A stretch of DNA of 64,000 nt from Desarmillaria ectypa (GCA_030407005.1 JAUDYN010000001.1:3348001-3412000), one strand, 5' to 3'. Counted from the first letter of the stretch, positions 9,482-20,160 are shown. Notes: generated from the sequence alone by a model not told the origin. Translations and numbers: made by a program.

Positions 9482-12141
9482 TACTCTTTTACCTCCTCAA
9501 TCTTGGAGGTGCTCGGCACCACTGCGTCAGTGGGCCCCACATATCTCACAACATTCTTCTCTTTTCTCATAGGGCAATCCCTGCTCAGGTGACCCTTTTG
9601 GTCACACCTGAAACAATACCCCTCGGCTCATTGCCAGTCTAGGTCCATTGGCTTCCCTGCCTCTCCATACACTGTCCACTTACCAGTTCCAGTATCGCAA
9701 CTGGTTTCTCCACTCCCAGCAGTCGGCTTTGGAGCCAAGGAACTTGTCACCCCAGTGGTGTTCTTGCCGCTGGGCTGCTGTTGTTGGGGACACAGGCCCT
9801 GCTTCTGGCCATCCCAAGGCATACTAGTGGTCTGGTCGAAGACCCATTTCCACTGTTGCTCTTCATACATCCAGAGGATGTGTTCTTTCCACTCCGGATA
9901 TGAGCGTGGAATACTCATGCCCATGTTTGATATGAAGGTCATGTATAAACTAGGCACTCCTAGTCACACCACCTTTACCATTGCACCGCATTCGGCTTCA
10001 TCAGTTCTTCAGCCCACTAGCTTGGCTTCTTCTTCAAGCTTCTGGAAGTAGTGGGAGGTGGGCTGTGCTCCCATGTGCAAGTCGAACATGTGCTTTTCGT
10101 GAATTTCCTCGATCGCAGGATCTTGGAATTGTCATGTGACTAGGTCGACAAAGTCAGCCCAGTCAGGGTATCAAAAGTGGGTGGCAGTGCCATCAAAGGC
10201 ATTGCCTACCCAGTATTCGGGCCTCTTGTAGACCCACCAGTTCTTGGCAGTGCCCTCGAAGTGGGATGTCGCGAATAGTACCAGGTGCGACAGCACCTGG
10301 AAATAGTGTCGGAACACTTTGAAATAGGCGATGCAATCACCTATGAAGCATTCAATATTGTCATGGTCCCCCTTGAATGGAGCGGGGACCTTGATGAGGG
10401 TTGGCTTGATGCCCAGATAGAGGGCATCAGCGGTGGCATTCCCGGCAGGATTTGGGATAGGGTCAGGAGGTCCCTGACCAGGAGGCGGTCTTGGGATCAA
10501 ATATCGATCTGGCCTAGGACCTGGGTAGCCTCTTGATGGCTCTCCCGATGGTCTTCCCCTCTCTGGTTCCTTCCCCTTTTCTTGATTCTTGAGGTAGTCT
10601 GCCATCATCTTGCAGGCAGATTCCTTCCTGTCAAGTTCTTCGCACATCTCTGTGATATGCCGTTCCTTTTCCATCAATGCGGTTTTCATCTGTTGATGGA
10701 CTTCTTCTACCGTGGCAGAGGTTCTTGATGCCCCTGCAGTGGCGTTTCCTGCAGGGACTCCTTCAGCTTCCATTTCTTCTCCCGCCCCTGCAAAGAGAAG
10801 ACTACCACCCTGATAAGGGTGGTATCCTTGGTGACATGCCCTATGGTGCGGGGGCAAATCAGGGAGTGGTCGTGAGTTCATGACCGGGGTATCCAGCGAA
10901 TGATCTGGATATATTTCATATTGGGGATGGTGGTATTCCATCCTGCCATAGTAACCTGCATTGTAGGTTAATGTATCATACTGGGGCCTTTGCCCCCAAT
11001 CACTCCTCTCTTGCCACTTCCAGCCTCCATAGGTGCTGGAGGGTCCTCTCCAGTTCCTGCTGCTTGTCTGGATCTCTGGGCCGAAGCCCTGGAAAGAAAT
11101 CCCCTGCAGAGGGGTGGAAAATGGCCCGGTCACGATTGGCTTGTATCCAGGCATTGATGATGTCAGCCCTGGCAGAGCTGGGCCCATCGAAGGGAATTTG
11201 GATGGGGTTGCCCCTGTTAAGGGCCAGCCACTCATCCATTTTGATTCTGGGTTCTTCCCAGAGATCACGGGCTTCGATGTCCCTTCATCAAACTTCCCAA
11301 GCTGTGGTCCGGAAGGGACCAAAAAGTCTTCAGTCGACCTCGGAGAGGTTGGGCCAGATGAAATCTTCCCTGTGTGGATTGAAGGGGTCATCAGCAGCAC
11401 AGGGAGGGGCTGGGACTGGGGCGTTGTCTCCGACGATGTCGTCATCGGACTCGTCATTGGAGATCTCGATGACGGGGAGAGAAGAGAGAGAGATGGACTC
11501 TCCTTCCTCTGGCCAGGTCTCATGGCCCTAGGGGCCGTAAGAGTGGTTTCGATCCATGGCGGGATCGTCGGGGTGGTGGGGTCCAGAGTAGCTGGATCTT
11601 CTACTGTCATCGCTGTCAGGTGATGGGGAATCTGATCTCCACTGTGATATGCGGAGGGCGGGGGTTCATGGACGAGGGGGGGGGCTGGGGTATGCAGGTG
11701 GAGGATCATCGAGCGCAAGCCAAATGTCCCGCGCATATTCTTGGGCCACTGTGTGGGCGGCTGTTGGTCGCTCCAGTGCGACGGTGGGTCATTCCTGTAG
11801 TGGAGGAGGACAGCTCTCACATTATGTATGTGGGTGGAGGAAGGTCCCAGAGTTGGGGGCCTTGAATCTGTACTCCCCTCAGAGGAGGAGGCAATCGTGA
11901 AGTGGGCATGGGGACGGCTGAGTGATACCGTCTCTTGTTCTCCCAGTCTTGCGGGGGGTATCCCCCTGGGAATGACATGGATGGGTGGTGGGTCGGAGCG
12001 TCAGGTTTGCCTTTGTCAGAGCAGCGCCCAAATTTCTTCCTCATAGATTAATACGGTGAGGACTGTAAAAAAGGTTAATAGTATGGTGCTGCCGAGGGAA
12101 ATGGTTCGGGGTTCTGAGGGGTTTCATTCTTCTTTTGGCAT
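9481..12141 (-). pseudogene. E2 gag, one 887-codon frame with nonsense codons only
   Basis: From ATG at 12141-12139 to UAG at 9483-9481 the frame stays in phase over 2661 bp and is broken only by about eight in-frame stops, most or all TGA. Parts in order: about 15 polar residues; a hydrophobic segment (TILLTFFTVLTVLIY, about 12052-12100) followed by acidic EEEI; a long Pro/Ser/Thr-rich region (10,800-11,900); a charged coiled-coil-like stretch; the Gag capsid-like domain (PAPFKGDHDNIECFIGD, 10171-10480); and a zinc knuckle with C-X2-C-X4-H-X4-C (9574-9615). Gag would package element RNA. The N-terminal membrane-anchor-like segment is unusual for this class. Confidence 0.85.
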
Positions 12142-12187
12142 GAAGAAGTGCTTTTAGATGGCTAGCATTGAAGAAGCAGGAGAGGGA

Positions 12188-12200
12188 ATCTCTTGTTTAA
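12188..12200 (-). other. E2 primer-binding site, self-complementary type
   Basis: Minus strand TTAAACAAGAGAT, directly adjoining the 5' LTR. It is the exact complement of the 13 nt at 12343-12355 inside the LTR (minus strand ATCTCTTGTTTAA), which lies 34 nt after the TATATAA box (12383-12389), where the mRNA should begin. This is the Tf1/sushi self-priming arrangement. Confidence 0.8.
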
Positions 12201-12440
12201 TGTTATGCACTGACTTGGGCACATGACTTGGGACAGTCAGCTGATCTCTCTGGGCCATTATGCATTCGAATGATCACCCAAGTAGAGAGATAGAAGCCGA
12301 GAGTCTTCTGTGTTGTGCAAACAAGAAGTGTATGGTTGTAATTTAAACAAGAGATAGAGTACAACTGTCTAGTTTACTCTGTTTATATAGTATTTCTATG
12401 GCATTATAATTAGATGAAACGCTACAGTCCATGCACAAAC
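12201..12440 (-). repeat. E2 5' LTR, truncated
   Basis: First 240 bp (in plus coordinates) of the 423-bp LTR, starting TGTTATG and breaking off after GCACAAAC. The next base already belongs to E1 gag. It holds the TATATAA box and the self-primer source. The lost part is the upstream end of the LTR in the element's own direction. Confidence 0.9.
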
Positions 12441-13100
12441 ATCTCTGATTTCGATGAGGGAGAGGAAGAAGGAGGAGTTTGTTCCTTCACTGGGCCAAGA
12501 GCCTTGCTCTTGGATTTTGATGGCCCAGAGACCATAGAGATGGGTCCAGGGATGGGAATCTTCCATCCTGGCATGGTTGTTATGTTCCATTCTTGCATGG
12601 GTGGGATGGGCAGGTGGAGTGTAAGGGGGAGGGGGAGACTCTCAGCACTGGATCATAGCTTGTACATTCTGTGGGTGTTCTAGCATGAGGGAGGAGGATC
12701 ATTCCACCCAGTTGTTGGTGCTGGTGGAGGGCCCATCATGCATTGGAAACTCCTCAGAGGAATTCATGAAGTGGGCCCAGAGATGGGGAAGATTTCTTGG
12801 ACTTCAATGTCCAGACTTGTGGCTGCCACTCTTGCAGCTTCTGGTCATTGGATGATATGTAGCAGATGGTGGGAAGGGCGAGGAGGAAGTTGGAGTTGTT
12901 GGTTTCTTTGTTGGCATAGACACACCCTGATCTCCTCTTCATAAGCTAGTATGAAAAGAGTGGTGAATATCACCAGTAGTATTGCACCATCAATGGTGGT
13001 GCTGAGGGTTATGGATTGTTGGTTTTTTTGTTCTTCTGGCATATGTTCATGCTTTATCACATCTAGCAAGGATGAAGCAGTTGGGAAATCTTCCAACTAA
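12441..13100 (-). pseudogene. E1 gag N terminus and leader (continuation across E2)
   Basis: Homologous to E2 11,460-12,200, that is, the part of gag missing from E1 at 4113. The start-proximal piece is read from 13,047 downward: MPEEQKNQQSITLS, then a hydrophobic segment (GAILLVIFTTLFILAY) and EEEIRVCL. This is the same membrane-anchor-like leader as in E2 and E5. The Pro-rich region follows with stops. An uninterrupted frame runs 12845-13096. Confidence 0.75.
13088..13100 (-). other. E1 primer-binding site, self-complementary type
   Basis: Minus strand TTAGTTGGAAGAT next to the LTR is an exact 13-nt complement of LTR positions 13234-13246, which start 34 nt after the TATA box at 13273-13280. 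The sequence differs from that of E2 while pairing is kept. Confidence 0.8.
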
Positions 13101-13461
13101 TGTTAGAATCTGATTATCATATGATCTTGGGACCAGACACTAATTCCTGGGCTGTCTTGTGTTCAGACAATCACCTTGATTGGGATAGCAGTGTAGGTCT
13201 TTAGAAGAGTGTATAATGGTGTATATATTAAGTTTAGTTGGAAGATGCAGAATATACATGGAGAATATGCTACTTATATACTGAAGACTGAGGTTAAACA
13301 TAGTATGGTATGGGTGTATGTTCATGTGTGAATCATATGTCTGATAGTCAGATGATAGAAAGAGGGTTGGATATGTTGACAGTGTGAGTGAATTGATGGC
13401 TTTATTGATGAATGAGCAATAAGATGCTGGATTAGATAGGAAAAATGGAAAGATCATAACA
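13101..13461 (-). repeat. E1 5' LTR (361 bp)
   Basis: Starts TGTTAGA and ends CATAACA, the same terminal words as the other family LTRs. TATATAAG on the minus strand at 13280-13273. No second copy is in the window because the 3' LTR lies beyond the left edge. Host-like sequence (kinase relic) follows at 13462. Confidence 0.8.
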
Positions 13462-13499
13462 CAAGGGGTGAATAAGCAAATTCACTACAAATGGTAAGG

Positions 13500-15850
13500 A
13501 CTGCTGAGTAAGAAATTCATTTCTGCAGAGTTTCATTGTCAAAGGGATCTGTAGCCTTCCCCTATTTTTTGTAGGTGATATGAGAACTCTGAGCATGCTG
13601 TCCATCTATGAACTGTTGATGAAGATCACTTATTCAGAGCTGAAAGTCAGTGAAGCTATTATTCACAATAAGAGAGAGGGTAGCTCCTATGACAAAATTG
13701 GCTTTCCTGTCATTCAAAGCCTCACAGTCAACTTTGTATCAGCTGTCAAACTGGGAAGGGACTTTCATGCATTCCAGAATCTCATTTTTAGAAGATTTTT
13801 GCATAGTCACAAGCTTGTAATGACAACAGAGCAGGAGGATGATATAGAAGACAGATTTTACAGTGTCAATACAGATGTTTTAGTATATTTTCATTCTCAT
13901 CATTGACAAGGAGTTCATATGCCATATAGAGTAGAGTTCCAGTATGCTGGACTGAGGAGGCACTAGTGTCATCTCAGAGGGTGGACAGGTCAAAATCATT
14001 GAGGATCCTGCATAAGTTGCCATTGAGGGTGTGGCACCATATGATATTCTCTAGACTAATGTCCTGGTGAATGATCCTGGGGTGATCATACAGCCATTTG
14101 TGAGCTACAGTGACCATCAGATATCTCATTAGGAATGAAAAATGATGTATGCACTTTGCAAAATATTAAAAGAGACTTGAGTATACTTTTTAACTATTTT
14201 CAGTTTCTCAAGAGGATACAGCCTCTCCTAAACTATGATTTGGCAGATTTGTTCTTCATACTCAACCTTCTTCTCCTCTATCCATGAGGCATTTTTAAAG
14301 AAAGTGATGAGCTTTACCTGAGTAGAATCCACATTATAGTTAAAGTCTTGAGAAAGAAGAATATTAGGCAGATGGTTTAGGGTCCAGTCTAGCTTTGCTT
14401 CTTGCATTATTGTTTGCATCATATCTCTAGCTGTCTTAACCAAATATGCCTCTGATTCATAGATGATGGCTAGCCAGCTGATCTTAACAATGAGTTCTTT
14501 ACCCTTGCACTCCTGGTACTCTGATGTTGCCTTGACTATGCAAGTGTCCTAACTGATGATGCCAGACTGACATGATATAATCCAGCCAAGGGTGATCTCA
14601 ACCTCCGCCTTATCTTTATCTAACTTGAGCTTAAGCTTAAGCTTCACTCTAACAAAAATAGCTGTCTTATCTTTAGAGTTATCACATCTCTTCATGTATG
14701 CTTGATAATTCTTGATGAGCACTCTGTCATTGCAAAATGCTTCTTGGATGCTTCACTGCTTGAGAGTGAGTCAACCCAACCTGACAAGCATTGCTGCAAA
14801 CTCATCCATTATATCTTTAGTAGTGATAATTTTCCACAATTTGGAAACTGGGTGCCATATGAACATGTCAATCAGTTAGCACATAATAATGGAGTGGCTA
14901 TAGTAGAAGAGTTATATGCATCCTACAGTAATAAGAGCACCAATACAGTGGGTATGAAAGCTGGCACTGAATAACATTTTAAGAGCATAACAACTGCACT
15001 GGAGCTATACCACTCAATATGCCTGGGATTCTTCTTGTTTGCTTGTTACTTTACCTTCTGCTATAACTCTTTTTTTAACAGAACTGAATGCCGCTAAATC
15101 ATCTATCTCTTTTCTAGCCTCCAAAATTTCAGGTGCCATCTCAGATTACACATACTTGTAGCAGTCATAAGAAGTGTTATCTTCTGAACAATGCTTCTTT
15201 GAAGTTATCAACTTGATGAGAGCAGGATGCCACCAGGGTCTTAGTGCACAGTGGTTTTTTCCTGCACTGTTCTCTGAGAATCCTTACCATCTGAATATAG
15301 GAATTGGTCAAAAGAATATCAGGAAAAAAAGATGATGCTTACCAGATGTTAAAACTCTGTAGAATATATCAGTCCCTTCATCAAGGAAGCACTCTTTAGG
15401 CTTGAATTCTTGCCAGTGCATTGTTTGTTGCCTATAAAGAGTTATGCTTTGGCCTATTCTTTTTCATGTCATCAATCACATTTTCTGAACTGTTGAACAT
15501 CATATGAAGAACACTCAAGGTATCAGGGATAGTCTCTTGTAAGCTGCTATCAACCAGTTTCACATTTTATCAATAAATTCCAAGTCTGGAATCATTGATA
15601 CTATCTAGAATATCAAAGGCACTATTATACATTAAGCCATGGGAATGGTAGAATGTCTTCTCCCCAGAATTACTCTTGTTGCAGAGTTCAATATAGGCCT
15701 TTACTTGCTGTTTGAATGCAGCACTGCATTTGATAGCTTTAATCCTAGGTTTGATTTTATTATTTATCTGCTAGTCATTTAGAAGATAGAAAATATTAGG
15801 GAAAAAATATTTAGGAGGCATGAAAATACAGTTTTTTGAGATCTTCTTTA
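13500..15850 (-). pseudogene. FunK1-type protein kinase relic
   Basis: FunK1 kinases are a fungal-specific protein kinase family expanded in mushrooms. On the minus strand I read the catalytic loop HKWLYDHPRIIHQDISLENI (14041-14100). The metal-binding motif follows as LNDFDLSTL (13985-14003), then an in-frame TGA and TGTLLYMAYEL. The C-lobe comes next, with NILKHLY and a CHYKLV piece in a shifted frame. Upstream, 14228-14443 holds the spacer region ending YEEQICQIIV. The whole stretch has the same CpG loss and nonsense codons as the retrotransposons around it, although it is a host gene. The N-terminal part may continue across E3 at 23762-24200. Confidence 0.8.
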
Positions 15851-15919
15851 ATGTATCAGTCAAAATAGGCTATAAGATGATTCAGGTTAGCTGTGAGATT
15901 AACAGTTTAGGCATAATTG

Positions 15920-16296
15920 TGTTATGATTTCTTCTATTTTCTTTATGTTTATCTTTTATCTAAGCACTGGCTTATCATATCTAATCTCAGCACTCATTAC
16001 AACTCATAACAGTCATTCAGTTATACTATTGTTTCTATTGTTTTATGCATGGATACCACACCATGGCTATTATTAGAATCAGTACTTGAGTATATAAGTA
16101 GCATAGCTCTCACTATATAGTCTCCAGCTTTGAGCTAAGTTTAATTATACTAAACTTCTTGTTGACTCCTCTTGCCTAAAGTGAGCCTTTAGTCTTGACT
16201 CTTAGTCAACAACTGTCTTAGACTCATTGGGTGACTATACAAATATGATACAGCCTAGTGTTTATTATTATTATCTAATAAAATTTGGGTCTAACA
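15920..16296 (+). repeat. E3 5' LTR (377 bp)
   Basis: TGTTATGATT...TCTAACA. Matches 23382-23761 across its length with many transitions. Contains TATATAAG at 16091 and the self-primer source at 16126-16138. Confidence 0.93.
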
Positions 16297-16297
16297 A

Positions 16298-16310
16298 TTA
16301 GCTTGAAGCT
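16298..16310 (+). other. E3 primer-binding site, self-complementary type
   Basis: TTAGCTTGAAGCT, one base after the LTR. Its complement AGCTTCAAGCTAA matches LTR 16126-16138 (AGCTTTGAGCTAA) at 11 of 13 positions. The two differences are adjacent, CA against TG, as expected if an ancestral CG pair deaminated on opposite strands in the two places. The source starts 35 nt after the TATA box. Confidence 0.7.
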
Positions 16311-16357
16311 TCTTCTTTCTCTTTTCTCCAGTGACCACCAATACTGCTGAAAACTGA

Positions 16358-16507
16358 ATGCAAACCACCAATGATATATCCACCCAAACACTCCTAATTC
16401 TTATAACAGCTATCATAGCTGTAGCAGAGATATTCACTCTTTCCCTCCTATTCATCTGTTACTATCATAAAATATATGGGTGGTTAACATGTGTATTCAA
16501 TGACTAA
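16358..16507 (+). CDS. E3 leader ORF, 49-aa hydrophobic peptide at the gag start
   Basis: An uninterrupted 50-codon frame, ATG to TAA, in an element where almost nothing else stays open. A short polar start (MQTTNDISTQ) is followed by two hydrophobic stretches (LLILITAIIAVAEIF, LSLLFICYY) and a basic/aromatic tail. Its position equals that of the hydrophobic gag N terminus in E1, E2 and E5, but the sequence differs. It could be the truncated N terminus of Gag rather than a separate peptide. Expression is unknown. Confidence 0.45.
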   Translation: MQTTNDISTQTLLILITAIIAVAEIFTLSLLFICYYHKIYGWLTCVFND

Positions 16508-18960
16508 TAAATCCCTAACCTCTGACTCCACATATATCTACCCTGCCACTATATCACCATTTAGCCTTATAGAAGCATCTTTATGATACTCAGGCCTATA
16601 TCTGAAACCCAGTCAAACCTGACTGATCCTGGAAATACTGAAGATGATATTGCTGAAGAGAGGTGATGCATCATTATCAAAAACAGCCCTGAACTAAAAA
16701 ACATAGAAATTATACAAAGTGAGTCTGAAGAAAGTAATGTCTCAAGCAGATTTAGACTGGGCCTCAAGATCAGAGATTCAGTCTTTTTCTTATCCATCAA
16801 TTCAACCAGCATACACACACCCAGCAGTGATAATAATGACCTCTATAATCCTAATTCCTCCACTAATTTGATCTATATAGCCTATCTGGCCTAAGACTGA
16901 TAATACACTTCAGATAGTCACCCTGATTCTCCAATGCTCAGCTACTCTAAGCAAAAAGAGTGAGACCAGGTGATTCACAAATATACTCAACTGGCATATT
17001 TATCAATTTTCACTCTTAAGCCAGAAATCAACATTTCTATCCATCCTCCTATAAATAGTACTATTATCACCAAGCATTGTAACTAGATTATTGTGGTCCT
17101 TAACCAACTCAGAATCCATACTCAGAAAGTATGAAACAAGTATCATTGAGAGTGTATACTTGCTCTTGACTTCCACTGCACATTTAACAGCCAGCTATCA
17201 AAAGAGGATGATGAGACCAATTACCAAAGGCAATACTGGAATGCTATCTAGAATGTCTCAGAAGAGCAGGCAAAAGCCTTTGAGGAAGAGACTCTCATCA
17301 ACTATGGGAATAGATGGTCTGAGTGGTCACATTATCATTATTGACCTATAATCATCTATACTCTGCCTCTGCTTGTTGAGCAGGAGCAGATATACTATAG
17401 AGAAGATTTCTCCACAGAGTATAATAGAATCAGAGTGGAGGCACTCTGATGAGGAGTAAGGGATATCCTCCTCCTTGTGCATCTTATCAAGTATCAGCAA
17501 CACACTACTAATGGACCAGAAAATCCAGCAGGCACTAGATCAAGAATTTATAAAAATATAAGGCATGAAGTATATGGCACTTATCTTGGACCTCATATAG
17601 AAGTTAATAGAGATAGAAAGGATGTATGCAGAAGTAGAGAATGAAGAAGGGCGAGAGGAAATTCTTAAGTATAGCATGATAGAATAGACCATGCTAATAT
17701 TTAATAAACAATATCCCCTTTACTTTTATAAGATGCTGTCTCAATTTCAATTCTCTACTGATCCACTCTCTGATTCTCCACCACCCAATATTAGGATGCT
17801 AAGAAGCTGATTTGCTAGCACCAGCCAAATGATGGCTAGTGCAGAACCTTTTATAGCCTCAGACCCTAGTGGATCTGCAGCAGTCTAAATTCTGGAAACT
17901 AGCCCAATTTGCAGAGATCCTTTTATTAATCCTGACAATCAGCAGTACTCCCCAGATACTAAGGATCCAAAATGATAGTCCCTATCTTAGGGACCACTCA
18001 AATGGAAACATGAACTACCTCTACCACAATCTAGCAGGGACATGGCTGATGAGGTATCTTAGACTAGGTGCCAACCAGAACTGGTTTGCAAACTAGAGGT
18101 CTTTAAAGGTGACTCAGATGATATAGACCAATTTATGATAGACTGCGAGATGCACTTTCAGGTATACAGTATTCATATGTTTCCTGACTCTTACAAGAGC
18201 ACTTTTACTCAGTCTTATTTCAATGAATAAGTGAAAGACTGATGGACAATAAAGATGGCTGAGCTAAGAAGCTTGAGTAGAGAAAAATTCAGATTTCCCA
18301 TATTAAACATATTTATCAGTATGATCACTGATAAATTCTGAGATGCAGCAGTAGAAGAAGTATATAAGAAGAAAATGTATGATCCTCACATGGGTGACAA
18401 GACTACCCAGGAGTATTTTCAGAAACTGAAAAAACAGACTAAGCTAGCCAGACTTTAAAACAATATTGGGCCTTATGACCACATGATTGAGGCACTCCAT
18501 CAAGGAGTACCTAAGTCATACACCCTCACCATCTTGAATTTAGGGATCTTTATTCCTGTCAGCTACAAGAAATGAAAGAAACATATTATTATCATGAACT
18601 AAGAGTGCCAACAACAATAGGTTATAGATTTAATCTATAGTGTCTACAATACTGATAAAAAATCTAACAATAACAACAATGCTGGAACTTTAAAGAGAAG
18701 TTTTAGCATGACAAGTGGAATACTGAAGAAGAAAACTGGCATTAGTACTACCTATAGTGATTAAGGATAGCCAATGGACATTGATACCCTCAAAGTAGAA
18801 GGCAAGTGCTTCCATTACAAGAAGGAATATCATTCTAAGGATTGCTCAGAGCAATCATAGAACAAGAAGAAGGAAGAGATCAGAGTCTCGACAACTGAGC
18901 CTGCCATGGACTCTAAGATCAAAGAAATAAAAGATATCACTGGAAAGTGAGTGATTCCAT
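16508..18960 (+). pseudogene. E3 gag (broken)
   Basis: Capsid-like domain at 18,095-18,560, starting VFKGDSDDIDQFMIDCEMHF and followed by the EYFQKLKKQTKLARL block found in all copies of the family. The zinc knuckle at about 18805-18850 reads CFHYKKEYHSKDC. The second Cys is now Tyr (TGC/TGT to TAC) and one residue is missing, so zinc binding is lost. The region before 18,000 is only recognisable by position and composition. Confidence 0.75.
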
Positions 18961-20160
18961 TTGCTTAGCAAAAGGACAGTCTGGTGCACATTTAGGACTT
19001 GTAAAGCAGACTTATAGTATTTCTGTAGTTATGCCTATAATATCTACACATTTGAATATATCCTTAATTAACCTCTATAATCAGACCAAAAAAGAATCAC
19101 ACAACTAATATGACATCCTAGCCAAAGACCAGGAAGACATACCAACAACAAAAGAGGATGATCTACTCAATCACCCATAAGGATCAAACAGGCTGAATAG
19201 AGGACAGAGAGTCTCTAATAAAGGTACAACCCATAAGGTTGACCTCATCAAAGTTTCTGACAAAGAAGACAACACCAGCTTTAGGAATTACCAAGAGAAG
19301 CAGCAGAAATCAAAGAAAAAAGTAGAGACTTAGGAGATAGTGAAGAACATGCCTCCAGAGAAGAAGCCAACAGAGTGGCTTAAACCCTTCAAGACTGAAT
19401 AGACTTAGAGAGCAATCAAAGACATAAGGAGCAAAGTGGTAGCCAAAACAATTCTTATAAATTAGATATACAAGCACTGTGTGAAGAAAGTTATAAACAA
19501 TCTTCTGAAAGGAATATACAATATGGAATGATCCAGAGCATTGGAATGGCTTGACAAACTTTGTAAGCCTGTTCGATACTATATCTGGGCATAAAACAGC
19601 AAATGATGAGACCTTCAAGTCTTCATACAAATTGAAACTCTGAATACATACTGTATATTAGGAGCAACCACTTTAATTGATAGCAAGTGCACTGGGAGCT
19701 TTATTCATAGCTCATACATTTACACACATAACCTAAAAATATGACTAATGGCCAGTCCTATTCTAGTCTACAATGCTGATGGATTCTGTAATAAGGTGGG
19801 GGAAATCACCTCATTTATAGAGTTACATCTTAAGATTAGGGACCATAGTGAATGAATCAACCTTGCAGTCACTAACCTTGGAAGTAAAGAGATATTCCTC
19901 AGACATGACTAGTTATTATGCTATAATTCTATCATTAACTGGAAGATTGGCAAAATTCTCTTTGCTTGCTGCTAATATGTACAAAACTCCTATATACTAC
20001 CAGATGCTGATGAAGATGACAAGTGAGAGCTAGAAGAGAGAGAAACTATTCTAGCAGTGGATTTCACAGAAGCAATTGAAATATGAGCCATTCACAAAGC
20101 CAATGAGCTCATAGCCAAAGCTAATAAAGGAAAAGCCAAGAAATCCTTTGAAAGCATGAT
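18961..20160 (+). pseudogene. E3 linker and protease (broken)
   Basis: Protease active site near 19665-19720: TLIDSKCTGSFIHSSYI. The Gly of the D-S-G triad is Lys (GGG to AAG, two G-to-A changes), which would abolish activity. The following ANGLIVYNADG-like substrate-flap region is at about 19750-19800. The linker is Lys/Glu-rich. Confidence 0.7.

Larger units (their letters stand above)
4114..12440 (-). mobile_element. E2, Ty3/gypsy chromovirus-type element nested in E1
   Basis: Minus-strand element with a complete 3' LTR (4114-4536) and a truncated 5' LTR (12201-12440). The shared 240 bp of the LTRs differ at only about three sites by eye, all CG against CA/TG. It keeps more CpG and longer open frames than E1, E3, E4 or E5, so it is the youngest insertion here. 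At its 5' side about 180 bp of LTR, plus roughly 170 bp of the E1 gag target, are missing, so a deletion removed the junction and the target-site duplication cannot be checked (left flank ATGGC). Confidence 0.9.

Noticed and set aside
11033..11623. Long plus-strand frames inside E2 gag (196 and 186 codons)
   Set aside because: Antisense of the Pro/Ser-rich gag region; no independent motif, and absent in the other copies.
9481..12141. TGA recoding (TGA read as an amino acid) to explain long frames with only TGA stops
   Set aside because: Host genes in the island end in TGA as well as TAG. The TGA codons coincide with CGA in sister copies and are explained by CpG deamination.
13580..13906. Plus-strand open frame of 108 codons
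   Set aside because: It is the antisense of the FunK1 kinase C-lobe, whose conserved motifs lie on the minus strand.
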